Numbered from the stretch's first letter, positions 48,440 to 58,660 are shown. The stretch is 64,000 nt of DNA from Lobosporangium transversale (GCF_002105155.1 NW_019029027.1:248001-312000), one strand, 5' to 3'. Numbers and translations: made by a program. The notes: generated by a model not told the origin, from the letters alone.

Positions 48440-50212
48440 TCAGTCGACATCCGATCTGAAAAGCGTTCTTTTAATGCGCAGTAGCTCATTATGGAATGGT
48501 AGATAGTGGGCTCTAAGAAAGGAGACGATGAAGGCAAAGGTATATAGCGTACGAACAGTGACAGACTCTAGAATATTGACATTTAATAAGCCTGTGATCA
48601 TCGCTAGCACAATCAATAAGGTTATTACAAGAGCTGTGATGAATGGGAATACCATATCCACTTCCACTGGGGCTATTGTGACAGATAGCGTCAATAGAGT
48701 TGGGTCTCTAGATAAGCCACCAATGGTCATTGTACAGTCACATGAAAAAATTATACGGCAAAATAAATTTAGAAAATAATTGACGCGAAGATAGCATCAT
48801 CCTCTCTCTTTCTTTTTCTCATTTTTCACAACAATAACAACTTGAAAAAACCACCATGCCTTTAAATTTGGATATCGAGGATAAAGCTATCATGGTTGGA
48901 ATGCATCTTGCGGGAATGAAGGATGCGGAGATCGCGCTGAAACGTAATGTATCAAGATCAACGGTCTACACTATTATTCAAAGATATTACAAAAGAGGTA
49001 CCACCGCTCGCGCCCCCGCCCCAGGACGACCAAGAGCACTGAGTGAAAGAGATATCAGGAGCATAGTGCGCTGCACAAAGAGAGAAAGGAGAGCCACTCT
49101 TAAGGACATCACCAATCAATTGGCGAAGAAAGTGTGCACAAGGACCGTTGCAGAGATATTGCATTCACTGGGTATCTTCAGCCGGATCGCGGTTCCAAAA
49201 CCATACTTAAATGAAGATCATATGAAGAAGCGACTGGCTTTTGCCAAAAAGTACGAGAGTTGGTCCAATGAAGATTGGAGTCGGGTAGTTTGGACTGATG
49301 AATCGTCATTTGAAGTTGGCGAGAATTTCCGTAAGATAAGAGTTTGGCGTACGGCGGAGGAAAAGTACGACCACGATTGCCTTATACCCACTTTCAAGAG
49401 TGGTAGAACATCCTTGATGGTCTGGGGGGCATTCACATCAACCAAAAAGTCTCGGTTGGTTATATTTAAACGAGGTCGTAGAGATGGGCAGTGTTTTGTG
49501 GAAGATGTATATAAAGTTGAACTAATCAGGTTTATGGCTGAAGTAGAGGGCGGCATTCTCATGGAGGATAATGCTCCAGTCCATACTTGTAAGATAGCAA
49601 AAGAATGGCGTGAAAATAACAACATCTCTAGGATTCCAGACTGGCCAGCATGTTCTCCGGATATAAACCCCATCGAGCGTGTATGGTCATTTCTCGCTAA
49701 TGCACTCGATAAGCGCTCCAGAGGACCAAGAGATCTCCCCAGTCTCGCAGTAGCTCTTACTAAGGAGTGGAATAATTTGCCACAAGAGAAACTGGCAAGC
49801 CTTGTTGATTCCATGCCCAACAGGCTGAAAGAAGTGAGGAAGGCTAAAGGTGGGCACACTCATTATTAAACCCACATAGTACTTTTACCTTTCATACAGT
49901 ATATCCTCAAAACCTCCATAAAGAAACAAAATCGACCTCTTTAACGAATTCTAAAGTTTCATGTTGATTGATAAAGTCTTTGTGTATGTTGTCTATGATC
50001 TGTTTGTCAAGGGTGCTCAAAAAATTACAAAAAAAATAGAATTTGCCGTAAAATTTCTTCATGTGACTGTACATCTATTAAAGTGCCCATGACGATTACT
50101 TACAGACACGACTTATGGGCGGGGTTCCTATAGGGATTTCGATTGACAGGCGAGATGTCACATTGAGCCAGGTGTGCACGACTACAATGCTAACCATTCC
50201 GCCCGATGTCAT
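48440..50212 (-). CDS. Putative two-exon small membrane protein interrupted by a Tc1 element in its intron
   Basis: Exon 1 is 50212-50104 (MTSGGMVSIVVVHTW...) and ends at a GTAAGT donor. Exon 2 is 48705-48440, after a TCTAGAG acceptor. They join in phase to 124 residues with a strong hydrophobic segment (VFPFITALVITLLIVLAMI) and a weaker second one. The intron is 1398 nt; removing the 1335-bp Tc1 element and one TA leaves 61 nt, a normal intron size in this window. That arithmetic is the main support. I recognise no family, and further 5' exons are possible because a TTTAG acceptor lies just upstream. Confidence 0.45.
48735..50069 (+). mobile_element. Complete Tc1/mariner-type transposon
   Basis: 1335 bp. 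Both ends begin CAGTCACATGAA and form 28-bp terminal inverted repeats with two mismatches (48735-48762 and 50042-50069). A TA dinucleotide flanks each end (48733-48734 and 50070-50071), the target duplication of this superfamily. One intact transposase gene lies inside. Confidence 0.93.
48856..49869 (+). CDS. Tc1/mariner transposase, intact
   Basis: 337 residues, no frame break. The N-terminal third has two helix-turn-helix units (GMKDAEIALKRNVSRSTVYT, then RTVAEILHSLG). A GRPR hook (57-60) lies between them, at the place used for minor-groove contact in this family. The catalytic triad is visible: D148 in VVWTDESSF, D238 in LMEDNAPVHT and E274 in SPDINPIERVW, with 35 residues between the last two by my count (classical Tc1 has 34). 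With intact terminal repeats the copy could be active or recently active. Confidence 0.95.
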   Translation: MPLNLDIEDKAIMVGMHLAGMKDAEIALKRNVSRSTVYTIIQRYYKRGTTARAPAPGRPRALSERDIRSIVRCTKRERRATLKDITNQLAKKVCTRTVAEILHSLGIFSRIAVPKPYLNEDHMKKRLAFAKKYESWSNEDWSRVVWTDESSFEVGENFRKIRVWRTAEEKYDHDCLIPTFKSGRTSLMVWGAFTSTKKSRLVIFKRGRRDGQCFVEDVYKVELIRFMAEVEGGILMEDNAPVHTCKIAKEWRENNNISRIPDWPACSPDINPIERVWSFLANALDKRSRGPRDLPSLAVALTKEWNNLPQEKLASLVDSMPNRLKEVRKAKGGHTHY

Positions 50213-50983
50213 GTCCAGTTGCAGTTGCTAAACTAATGGTGTATTCCGTGGAAGGTTTGCCAGGTGAATATGGTTATCTCAATATTAAAGTTTTCACATG
50301 TGATAACACTACGCAGCGGTATTTGCAGCTCAATTCATTGTCAACAGGAGGATGGTCTCAAAGACTACATGGTTCGTGCACAACGTGTTGTCTCCACAGG
50401 CGCTGTCTGGATCATTAGTGTACACTAGTACCAGTATTTACGATTAAAAGACTACAGGAAAATTTCCGGTTATTGGTGTCAGTAAATATGGCGCAGAAAT
50501 GTAAGCAAGTAGCCCTTCCTTTTAAATAGGACAACCCACGGATTGATGGGCTGCTGTTCCAGCTCTGAACCCTCTAAGGCCATACCCATACATGACCCCA
50601 GATAAGATGCTTCATTCAGTGAGAAGACCCTAAGGCGCATCTGCAGGACCTTGCTAGGGAATGGCATTTGATAGCTAGGGTTGGTTCAAAACGTCCTCGA
50701 TTACAGATAGCTAGATCACTAAAGAAAAGGCATCCAAGAATTGATATATTGGGCCTTCTGGCACAAACAAAGGGAAAAAAAGATCTAACGCACAAGTGTG
50801 TATCTAGCAAAAGAAAGAGGACGATTGCGGGCTATGGGCTATTGCTGTACCTATCCTGCCACTTTGAACGAAGAAACAAACAATTGCAAAGCCACGTTTG
50901 CCTTAAATCACTGCGCTTGATAGGCGTATGTTTATTCATTCTCTTCATTTAACACTGTCAATACAGCAATAGCAATAGCAAAT
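50213..50983. other. Intergenic stretch
   Basis: Promoter side of GPN1. Short frames on both strands show no domain or consistent exon signals. Confidence 0.4.
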
Positions 50984-52533
50984 ATGAGCGACAACACTCC
51001 TACACAGTCTGCTGGACGTCCTCCAGTCATTCTCTGCATCGGCATGGCAGGCTCTGGAAAGACAACGTTTATGCAGGTACTTTTTTCTTTTCCACATTAC
51101 ATTGTTTTGTTAAAACAAGAATTAACCAAGCATGCATTCGACTCATACGCTGACGACTATATTTCGTTTATTTTGATAGCGCCTTAATGCTCACCTGCAT
51201 GCAAAGAAGCAGCCCCCATACATTCTCAATCTCGACCCTGCTGTTGCTGCACTTCCCTTCGCCGCCAACATCGATATTCGCGACACTGTTAACTACAAAG
51301 AAGTCATGAAGCAGTATGTGGGATATAGATACAGATCGCGAAAAGTCTCTTAATTGTTCTTGTGAAGCTCATGACTTGTGTGCAAGGGATATTCAGAGCT
51401 AATGCGGCTTGCCGTGGCACACTGGTTTTCTTGAATTTACGTTCTTTCTCTCAAAAATATATACACATATATATCAGGTATAATCTTGGACCCAATGGTG
51501 GTATTCTCACAGCTTTGAACTTGTTCACCACAAAGTTTGACCAAGTTCTTGGCTTCATTGACAAGCGATCCTCGTCCCTTGAGTAAGTATTACTCTTTCT
51601 TATCGATCTGCATCTTGTTTTGCTTTACTTCAGGGAATCCTGTGAGCAATAGTAGTATGTTTGTTACAACTGAATGGTTGATATTTATGATGGACTGTGG
51701 ATGATCACTTAATAAATAGCTACATCTTGGTCGACACACCTGGTCAAATTGAAATTTTCACATGGTCAGCATCAGGGTCCATCATTACAGACACTTTGGC
51801 AGCTACATACCCCACCATGGTTGCTTATATCATCGACACTCCACGCACAGCTGCTCCAGCTACATTTATGAGCAATATGTTGTACGCCTGTAGTATTCTC
51901 TATAAGACGAAAGTTCCATTCATTCTAGTTTTCAACAAGACCGACGTCAAATCACACGACTTCGCAGTAGAATGGATGACGGATTTCGAGGCATTTCAAG
52001 AGGCATTGCGGAAGGATACAACATACATGAGCAGTCTGATGAACTCAATGTCATTAGTTTTAGATGAATTTTACTCTCACTTAAAGGTTGTGGGTGTTAG
52101 TGCTGTAACAGGAGCTGGTATGGATGAATTCTTAAAGGCAGTAGATGAGGCAGTAGTCGAATATAATGAAGAGTATAAGCCAGAATTAGAGAGAGTTCTT
52201 GCTGAGGTGCGGAGGAGGAAAGAAGCGGAGAAAGAGGAGCAAATGGAACGATTGATGAGAGATATGGCCATGGAAGAGAAAGGCAAGGAAGTTAAGTTTG
52301 ATGGCACAAAGGGCGAGTATCCTCTCGAAAGAAATAGAGGCGAAGATGAAGATGAAGATGAAGATGAAGATGATGGTTATGACGAATTTGAACGGAGACC
52401 AAGATATAGACACGAGGTTGATTCAGATGAAGAGGAGGATATTGAGGCCTATAAGGCGGACCTAGAAGGGCGTCGGGCACGTTCTGAAGAAGAGTCTCTG
52501 AAACGCTTCCTTTCGGGTCAGCGACTTGAGTAA
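50984..52533 (+). CDS. GPN-loop GTPase 1 (NPA3/XAB1 family)
   Basis: Small GTPase needed for assembly and nuclear import of RNA polymerase II. Exons 50984-51076, 51180-51313, 51478-51582 and 51720-52533 give 381 residues, the family length. Motifs: P-loop GMAGSGKTT (residues about 20-28), NLDPAV (G2 region), [11 protein letters not shown] containing the diagnostic Gly-Pro-Asn insertion, VDTPGQIE (G3), NKTDVKSHD (G4) and SAVTGAG (G5). The C-terminal 100 residues are a charged helix and an acidic tail with a (GAA GAT)n-encoded Glu/Asp repeat at about 52342-52370, then the conserved [11 protein letters not shown] end. Confidence 0.96.
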
Positions 52534-54497
52534 AGGATAACAATATCTCATTCCTCGCAACGCTTTCCTATTTATTTATTATAACTTCGTCCGTAACAAG
52601 GGCAAATTTGCCATTATAAATGGGCTTAAAATCCAGCAATCCATGGGCATTGTCTTGAAATTTTATTTCGATGTCGAAATAAATGACCGAAAACTAAATT
52701 GTCATAGAGCTATCCTGGCTTCTTTGTTTGTGCAAATAAAAAACTCTTGAAGACTTTCGCATGACCCTAGCATCCGCTTGGGAGTCCATTGTATCGTTTA
52801 TTTATTGACTAGTGTAATAGCAGTGATAATATTCGCTGTCGTAGTCTCGACTTGGAAGGAGGGCAATCTGAGTCGATTCATTCTACCGCACCATAGAGCT
52901 TGACTAACTTGATCTTTTCCTGTACAGCTCGGCAAGACTTGATTTGTCACATCGTTTGCTTGCTCGTCTTCTTGCGTTCCCTTGATGTATCTGGGTTGGT
53001 AAGCACTGCTAATAGAGATTGTTGGGCCTGCTGAAACCGGGAACCACAGCAACATATCATACCCAAGGTGATACAAATATCTCTGTTGGAGTGAGTGGTG
53101 AACTGTGTGTGGCTCAGATGTAGTGGACATAAACGGCGAAAGAATGCATCGAAAGGATGTGAGCGGTTATGAGAGCAAGGAAGAAGGGGTTGGTATGCCT
53201 GTTCAAGTCCTTGGCAAGAGAGCATGAGTAGCAGTTGTGATCACAAGTTGATTTCGGTGAGTCCGCATAACAATAGTATAGTTTCTAGACCCTATCTTCC
53301 ACGTACAGCATTGCATTATTGTTGTTTTCAGACCTAATCATGCGAGGTATTTCTCTTTCTGAGGGTTCCTTGTGTTAAACGGCCAGACAGAAAGCTTAGA
53401 AGAGATACAGACACAACGGTGAAAAAAATGTATGTGAGCAAACAGTTGCTGTGTTTATTTGTTGTCTGCACATGCCTTCTTTTATCGCGGGCTTTTTTTT
53501 TTATTGTTTCGCAAATCTTGTTTCCTTTTTTGTTCGTCAATCACTGTGTGCACGAATAAGCAGCTGAAGCATCTCTTTGGTTTCTGTACATGTATAAACA
53601 CATTTTACATCGCGGCGTCGTTCAAAACACAAGCGTTTTCCATTGGTGCCTCCAGACAAACTTTATTTTGGTGGCCACTCCACAATCATCCCATGGTTAT
53701 AACAATCCCTAGGAAAGGATCAAATGCGTCGGTACCAATCTCGCTTCTGTATTTCTAGATGCAAATGTTTTGGCGATTGGTATCAACTATCAAATTCACA
53801 CATACACACACCAAACGACCGCCAAAAACCACCACTCTCGCTTCTGCTCTCCCTCCATCCACAAGGCGCTGCGCAATATCACCATTAACAAGGCATTGTC
53901 CAGTAAGAAAGGGTGCTTAGATAGCTTTTACTCCAAGCAATAAGCGCATGCAACTACATCACTCCTATCTCCGCCATTGATGCCGGAATCTGAGAGTCAA
54001 CGAATATCTCTGCTTTAATGCAATAGTACTGGGGCTGTTGGAGCAAAGAGCATCATATGAAGCCATTCTCTGATAAAAAAGACTTTTTTTTCTTTAGTTG
54101 TTACCTTTGACAAGGATATAATCACCGAGTCATATCTGTCAATGCATTTATTACCCCTGTTCAAAATTATAAATCTTCTTTTATTCATTAAATTCCTCAC
54201 AAAGCACAAAGCAAGGGCCAGTGCAAACAAAAGAAACTGAAAAAAAAAAAAATTGTGTAAAAAGGATTGACATCGACACTGTATGCTGTATATGGAGATG
54301 ATTTTTTCGAATGCTCACTTTGGTATCTCAATGCTATTGTTTCCAATCTGCCGTTCATGCGAGAGCTTGTATTTATTTGTCAATCTCTGCTATTGACTTG
54401 AACAAAATCCCAATCCAAACAAAGGAACTGAATAAAGATTGATGTGGCCTGTGAAGCAAAGGATCGATATCAAAACTATATGAGACAATGATAAAAC
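52534..54497. other. Intergenic stretch
   Basis: Two kilobases without a supported gene. Several frames of 60-110 residues overlap on both strands, but none has a recognisable motif. A short A run lies at 54240-54252. Confidence 0.4.
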
Positions 54498-54617
54498 CAG
54501 AGGGTCAAGCTTGTCGCTCTTTTTGGTTAGTCCTTTTTCAATTATAAGGATTTTGTTAAGTAAACCATTTATATTTGAAAGAGTCTAGCCAAAAAGAGCG
54601 ACAAGCTTGACGCTCTG
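54498..54617. mobile_element. 120-bp MITE with hAT-type ends
   Basis: The left end starts CAGAGGGTCAAGCTTG and the right end finishes GCTTGACGCTCTG. The arms (about 54498-54528 and 54587-54617) are inverted repeats of 31 bp with two mismatches. An identical 8-bp sequence, GATAAAAC, flanks both sides (54490-54497 and 54618-54625). CAG-type ends and an 8-bp target duplication are typical of hAT transposons. The 58-bp middle has no coding capacity. Confidence 0.85.
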
Positions 54618-54866
54618 GATAAAACTCATCATCAATCCAGGATATAAAAAGGTATCATTGTCTTCCTCCTTCAATGTCCCATCCCTTTTACCACTGCCAC
54701 TTGTTCCTGTATCTTTCCCTCAATATCCTTTATCTATTCACTTTGGATCTTTAAACCATAAAAAAGCTCATCCTTTTATACCTTTGTCGCTCTTTTTTTT
54801 CTTTTTCATTTCTTTTCATCACCACTATTTTTCCTTTTTTCTTTCTCTTTCGCTTAGATATTGACC

Positions 54867-55907
54867 ATGGGGCTGAAGTCCTTCTTCAAACTGGTTGCGG
54901 ATCGCGGGGTTTTACCTTCGGAAACTGACGTGGGCACTTTCTTGGCGGCAAATCCTGACCATTCTGTTCATGTAGATCTCCTCGGTACTTTCTATTACGA
55001 CATCCTCCGCAGAGTCGTCCATGCAAAGATGAAAAACGAATCCATCATTGATGTAGGAAGGCCCCTGGCTCTCGTGATAAAGGATCTTTTCATAACGGAC
55101 AATTTGACTATACATATTGATAGGAAACCTTGTACTGAGAAAGAAAAAGCAAGGACAGAACGGCAAGGCATAAGAGAAAAAAATATGGATGCTTTGGAGA
55201 ACGATATGAGCACCTTCGAGAGAAATTCTCGGAGTGGGGTATGGACTCGTCCTCAAGTCATGAGGCGCATCCAGAAGGGTCTTCGAGAAGTCCACACCCT
55301 CAGCGTCCAGGACAAGGATCAGCTGGCAACAGGCCTTAGCTCTGTCTTCGATGTCTGTCTGTGTGCATATGAAGCGGACCCATGCATAGGGTGCCATAAT
55401 GAGGAGAATGATAGGATCGTGATATCCCAAGACTCTGATTTTTTTGCGTACGAACGAGTCTGCATCCTAGTGCGACCCCTTCTGCACCGCAGACGGAAGT
55501 TTGGGGTTTACGATGTAGACAACGTTATCCAAGCACTAAGACTGCCATCACACGCGCATCTGGTGTTATTCTGTGCCATCGCAGGCAATGACTACTCAAG
55601 GAACCTCGAGACCTTAGGCCCGGTTAATAATCTTCGATTAATTCGAAAGGTTGCGTGGAACGAGAACTACAATAAAATGCTTCGGGGCTACCTAAGGGAA
55701 GCTAGTAAGGTGTTGGGAAGGAACGCAGCCTCTGAAGAAGGCCGTTTCAGAGTAGCTCTCCGCATTTTTACTTCCGGCCATCAAACGTCGGCCCAAGCGT
55801 TACCATTGAACAATGAGTTCGATAGCTTCAAGCAGCGTCTACTCAATGGAAAGGATCTTCGCCATAGAATGGCTCAGCAAAGGCGAGCGCAGCGCCGCAG
55901 AACGTAA
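54867..55907 (+). CDS. FEN1/XPG-like nuclease
   Basis: 346-residue frame starting MGLKSFFKLV, the N-terminal Gly arrangement of FEN1-type enzymes; an ATG two codons upstream is disfavoured for that reason. The seven acidic metal-binding positions of FEN1 all have counterparts: D37 (VHVD), D85 (IHID), E169 and D171 (AYEAD), D189 and D191 (SQDSDFFAY) and D242 (AGNDY). The helical region (110-150) is basic. The frame ends TAA at 55905, but a GTAAGA donor at 55902 with a TAG acceptor at 55986 could splice it in phase into a Lys/Arg-rich extension towards the Fanzor frame. Expected activity is structure-specific DNA cleavage. It is unlike cellular FEN1 in most other positions, so it is probably an element-encoded relative. 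Confidence 0.8.
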   Translation: MGLKSFFKLVADRGVLPSETDVGTFLAANPDHSVHVDLLGTFYYDILRRVVHAKMKNESIIDVGRPLALVIKDLFITDNLTIHIDRKPCTEKEKARTERQGIREKNMDALENDMSTFERNSRSGVWTRPQVMRRIQKGLREVHTLSVQDKDQLATGLSSVFDVCLCAYEADPCIGCHNEENDRIVISQDSDFFAYERVCILVRPLLHRRRKFGVYDVDNVIQALRLPSHAHLVLFCAIAGNDYSRNLETLGPVNNLRLIRKVAWNENYNKMLRGYLREASKVLGRNAASEEGRFRVALRIFTSGHQTSAQALPLNNEFDSFKQRLLNGKDLRHRMAQQRRAQRRRT

Positions 55908-56413
55908 GAAAGCTCAAGCTATAGTTTTAGCCTTGAAACCATACGTCCCCAATACTAATCGTTAGTCCCTTTCTTGGATAATGTAGAGGCGCACCATCAT
56001 TCTATATAGCGGAAGGGTCACATAGGAACCAGTTTCGGCCCGTCTTTTCTGACAAGGCGAGCATATTGAATGGGCGCACAGTTGATATCAGTAACTGCCG
56101 TCAGCACGATAGGCCGGGCCTTAAGCATCCACCACGTCGGAAAAAGGCAAAAAGAGGCAACAGAAAAAACAAAAGCGGAAGCACAAAGGCAAGAAGCGCC
56201 ACAGGGCTAAAAAAGAAGGTGCACCAATTAGGAACTTGAAGAATGCTACGAAGGTTGATCACAGCTACAGCAGTAAGCACCCTATCAAGGCCTTAACAAT
56301 TGGGTCCCTTAAGGCCTCCATGGTAAGGAAAGGCGGACTGGATGCAGATGAAAGGGATAGTATTGCAGGCCAGATCCGAGGGGTAGTTGTTGTCCTCAAC
56401 CGACTACGCCGCT
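55908..56413 (+). pseudogene. Coding-like linker between the XPG-like nuclease and the Fanzor, out of frame
   Basis: Two coding-looking pieces lie in different frames. From 55987 to about 56150 the frame continues the XPG exon if the GTAAGA intron is used, and it becomes Lys/Arg-rich. From about 56150 to 56465 another frame is Lys/Arg-rich, then helical (HPIKALTIGSLKASM, LNRLRRYAYWAIALDIERIM). It leads into the frame used by the Fanzor from about 56470. Joining all three needs two opposite single-base shifts, at an A-rich patch near 56141-56165 and near 56460-56500, or unrecognised introns. Confidence 0.45.
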
Positions 56414-56750
56414 ATGCATACTGGGCGATTGCCTTGGACATTGAGAGGATCATGCGGTTACCAGGGGCAGCAAGGTCGAGGACAAAAAACAAGGAAGGCG
56501 GTAGAAACGCCCCATTATCTCCTCGCTTATGAACATTTCAAGGCCACCACTGAACTTTCCCCAATAAAGGAAATAGACATCACATTGGGGGGCGTGCAAG
56601 GCTTTGATCCCAAAAAGATCTCATTTCCAAGAGCGTCAGAGCTACTAATGGGCCAAGTACAGACATCATTAAGGCAGCACTACAGGAACGCAATGGTATA
56701 GCTTGTGTAGGGTATTTTCATGTGTATTCTGCAATCAAATGCTCTTTATT

Positions 56751-56781
<31 letters not shown>

Positions 56782-58270
56782 AGCTTGATGTCGAGAAAAC
56801 AAACGAAGATATGAGCGACATTGAGTTTTTTTTGCGGGAGAACAAAAAAGTGAAAAAATACTCAGACTTTCCTACGTCCCCCTGGTCACCCGGGTATGTA
56901 TATCTGTCTGAACACGCCCTAGTTGACACCCTCTGGGCGAACGAAGATACCAAGCAGCTGCTGGAGCGTATTCTGCCTCTCGACAATTCTTCCAAGACTG
57001 CAATGTTTGAGTGTGTACAGGGAACAAAAGGGGTTTTGATTCAGGCTCTCTTTTGTGACATTGGAGGCGATCGCATGGTTCTTGGATATCGAGACAAAGT
57101 ATCCCTGCAGTCACAGGACAAAGATATAACTCGGTTCAAACTCAAAGGAACGATTTCTACCAACGGTCTAGTTCTGAATCTACTTGCCTATGACACAACC
57201 CAGACGAAGAGACAGCAGCAGTTTGACGTAGATGAAGAAGACGCCAGCCAAGAACTGGAGCTTTCTCAGGGATTCCTCAACACGACGTGTTCAAAGGCAG
57301 CCGGTGAAGGTCTGACAGATGAAGACTATGCAAACATAAACTGGAAGAGGAACTCCAAACTGCTTGAAAACGTTGAGCTCACATTCAACAAACCAGGGCG
57401 GTGCCCATCCGCAAACACCACAACTATCGTCGAATGCGATCCTGGTATTGTTAACGCCCTTACGTTTTCCTCCCTAGATCCTCACAACCCTAACTTGCGG
57501 CAAACGGTAAAGGTGAGAAGCAGGTTCTTGTACCTCCCCGTCCTCCGCTTCAATCACCTGTTGAACAAAAGGAAGCGTGAAAAAGGAATGATTGAGGTTG
57601 AGAGCGCCATCCCTGTGTTTGGAAGGGATACGTACAATGAGCACTTTCAATGGATGAACGAGGAGTCCCAGACACAGATAGGATCAAAGAATTTGGATGT
57701 GCTTCAAGAGTTCTACGAGTCCAGATGGCACCTGAAAAAAAAATGGGACCTACGAAAGGCTCAACGAGCTACGTTCGACTACGCGGTACAGCGAGTGTTG
57801 GAGATGCTTGGGGAAAAAGGAGTGCTTGTCGTCGGTCTAGGGTCCTTTGAAAGTAGTAAAGGAGTTCCCAGCAAGCACACTGCTATAACGAGACACCTTA
57901 TCACACAGGTATGACTTTTTTTTTTAAAAAAAAAAAATAAGAAAAGCTGGAAAGCCATAGAACCCTTGCTAATAAACGACTGACCATTTGAAACGCTTAG
58001 ATCAAAGCACGAGGACACTTCGCTGTAGGAGCGCACGGATTTTACACCAGCGCCCGCTGTCCCCGACCCCTCTGCGATAGCTTTTTAGAGACGGTGTACC
58101 CTCGCTCTAAATATTGCCGGACATGTAAGGTATTCTTCGACTGTGACGCAGTAGGGGCGGAAAACATCGCAAGAATCGGTCTTGCTCAAATTGAGAGGCA
58201 AGAGAGGCCTGCAAAGTACAAGCCCACGGAAGAGTCGCCTGCTCCGGCTGCAAAGCGCGCACGACGCTAG
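56414..58270 (+). CDS. Fanzor (eukaryotic TnpB-like RNA-guided endonuclease family)
   Basis: Exons 56414-56695, 56784-57908 and 58001-58270 give 558 residues if translation starts at the first in-frame ATG. The real N-terminus may lie upstream and include the linker region. The C-terminal half is a split RuvC nuclease: ECDPGIVNALTF (first Asp, codon at 57438), then VVGLGSFESSKGVPSKH (second strand; canonical TnpB has Glu-Asp-Leu here, absent), then a zinc-binding CX4C (58058-58075) and CX2C (58115-58126), and DCDAVGAENIARI with the last Asp (codon at 58145). Bacterial TnpB cuts DNA guided by an omega RNA, and tested Fanzors do the same in eukaryotes. The C-terminal tail is basic (AAKRARR), perhaps a nuclear localisation signal. 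Confidence 0.8.
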
Positions 58271-58660
58271 ACACAAGTATTTGGGTGCCGGCACACCCAC
58301 AAAAAATTTGTAAGTTCTGTTTATTTTCGTCTCCTGTATCCTCTCTAATCTTTTGCCCCTGAATTTCTGGACTAACTTTAAAAACCATACAGATCAACAG
58401 ATAACTGAACCTGGACATTACGGTGCATAATTTCTTGTGCGACTGCTTTTATGACAAACAAACAAAGGCAACGCGATGCTCACCATCAAGCACTCATTTT
58501 CTTTTCTTCATCGACACTCAACAGGCGATATTGCTATATCCTTATTCTTTCTTAATATAAATCGTCTAATATCAACATTTATTTTAATCGCCATTCAATA
58601 TTACAACCCATCGAATACGAAGCAATTCCTTTTTTTATAGACAAGAACTCTCCTCACATC
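58271..58660. other. Intergenic stretch, Fanzor 3' side and CAF-1 promoter
   Basis: Apart from the hairpin I see no gene. There is no obvious inverted repeat of the sequences upstream of 54867, so the right boundary of any mobile element is not defined. Confidence 0.4.
58282..58299 (+). other. Hairpin just after the Fanzor stop
   Basis: TGGGTG, a CCGGCA loop, then CACCCA: a perfect 6-bp stem with a 6-nt loop, 12 bp after the stop codon. The position matches where Fanzor/TnpB loci encode guide (omega) RNA structure, but a single short hairpin is weak proof. It could also be an ordinary 3' UTR structure or an element end. Confidence 0.4.

Noticed and set aside
50120..50210. On the minus strand a stretch resembling a tRNA or SINE head (GGGCGG...CCGCCC ends, GGTTAGCA).
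   Set aside because: No cloverleaf forms, the B box is poor, and the same bases make a coherent exon ending in GTAAGT that pairs with an exon beyond the Tc1 element.
56272..56368. Possible intron with a GTAAGC donor and a TTGCAG acceptor in the linker before the Fanzor.
   Set aside because: Good splice signals, but in the Fanzor frame it leads straight to a stop at 56384, and the segment it would remove looks coding.
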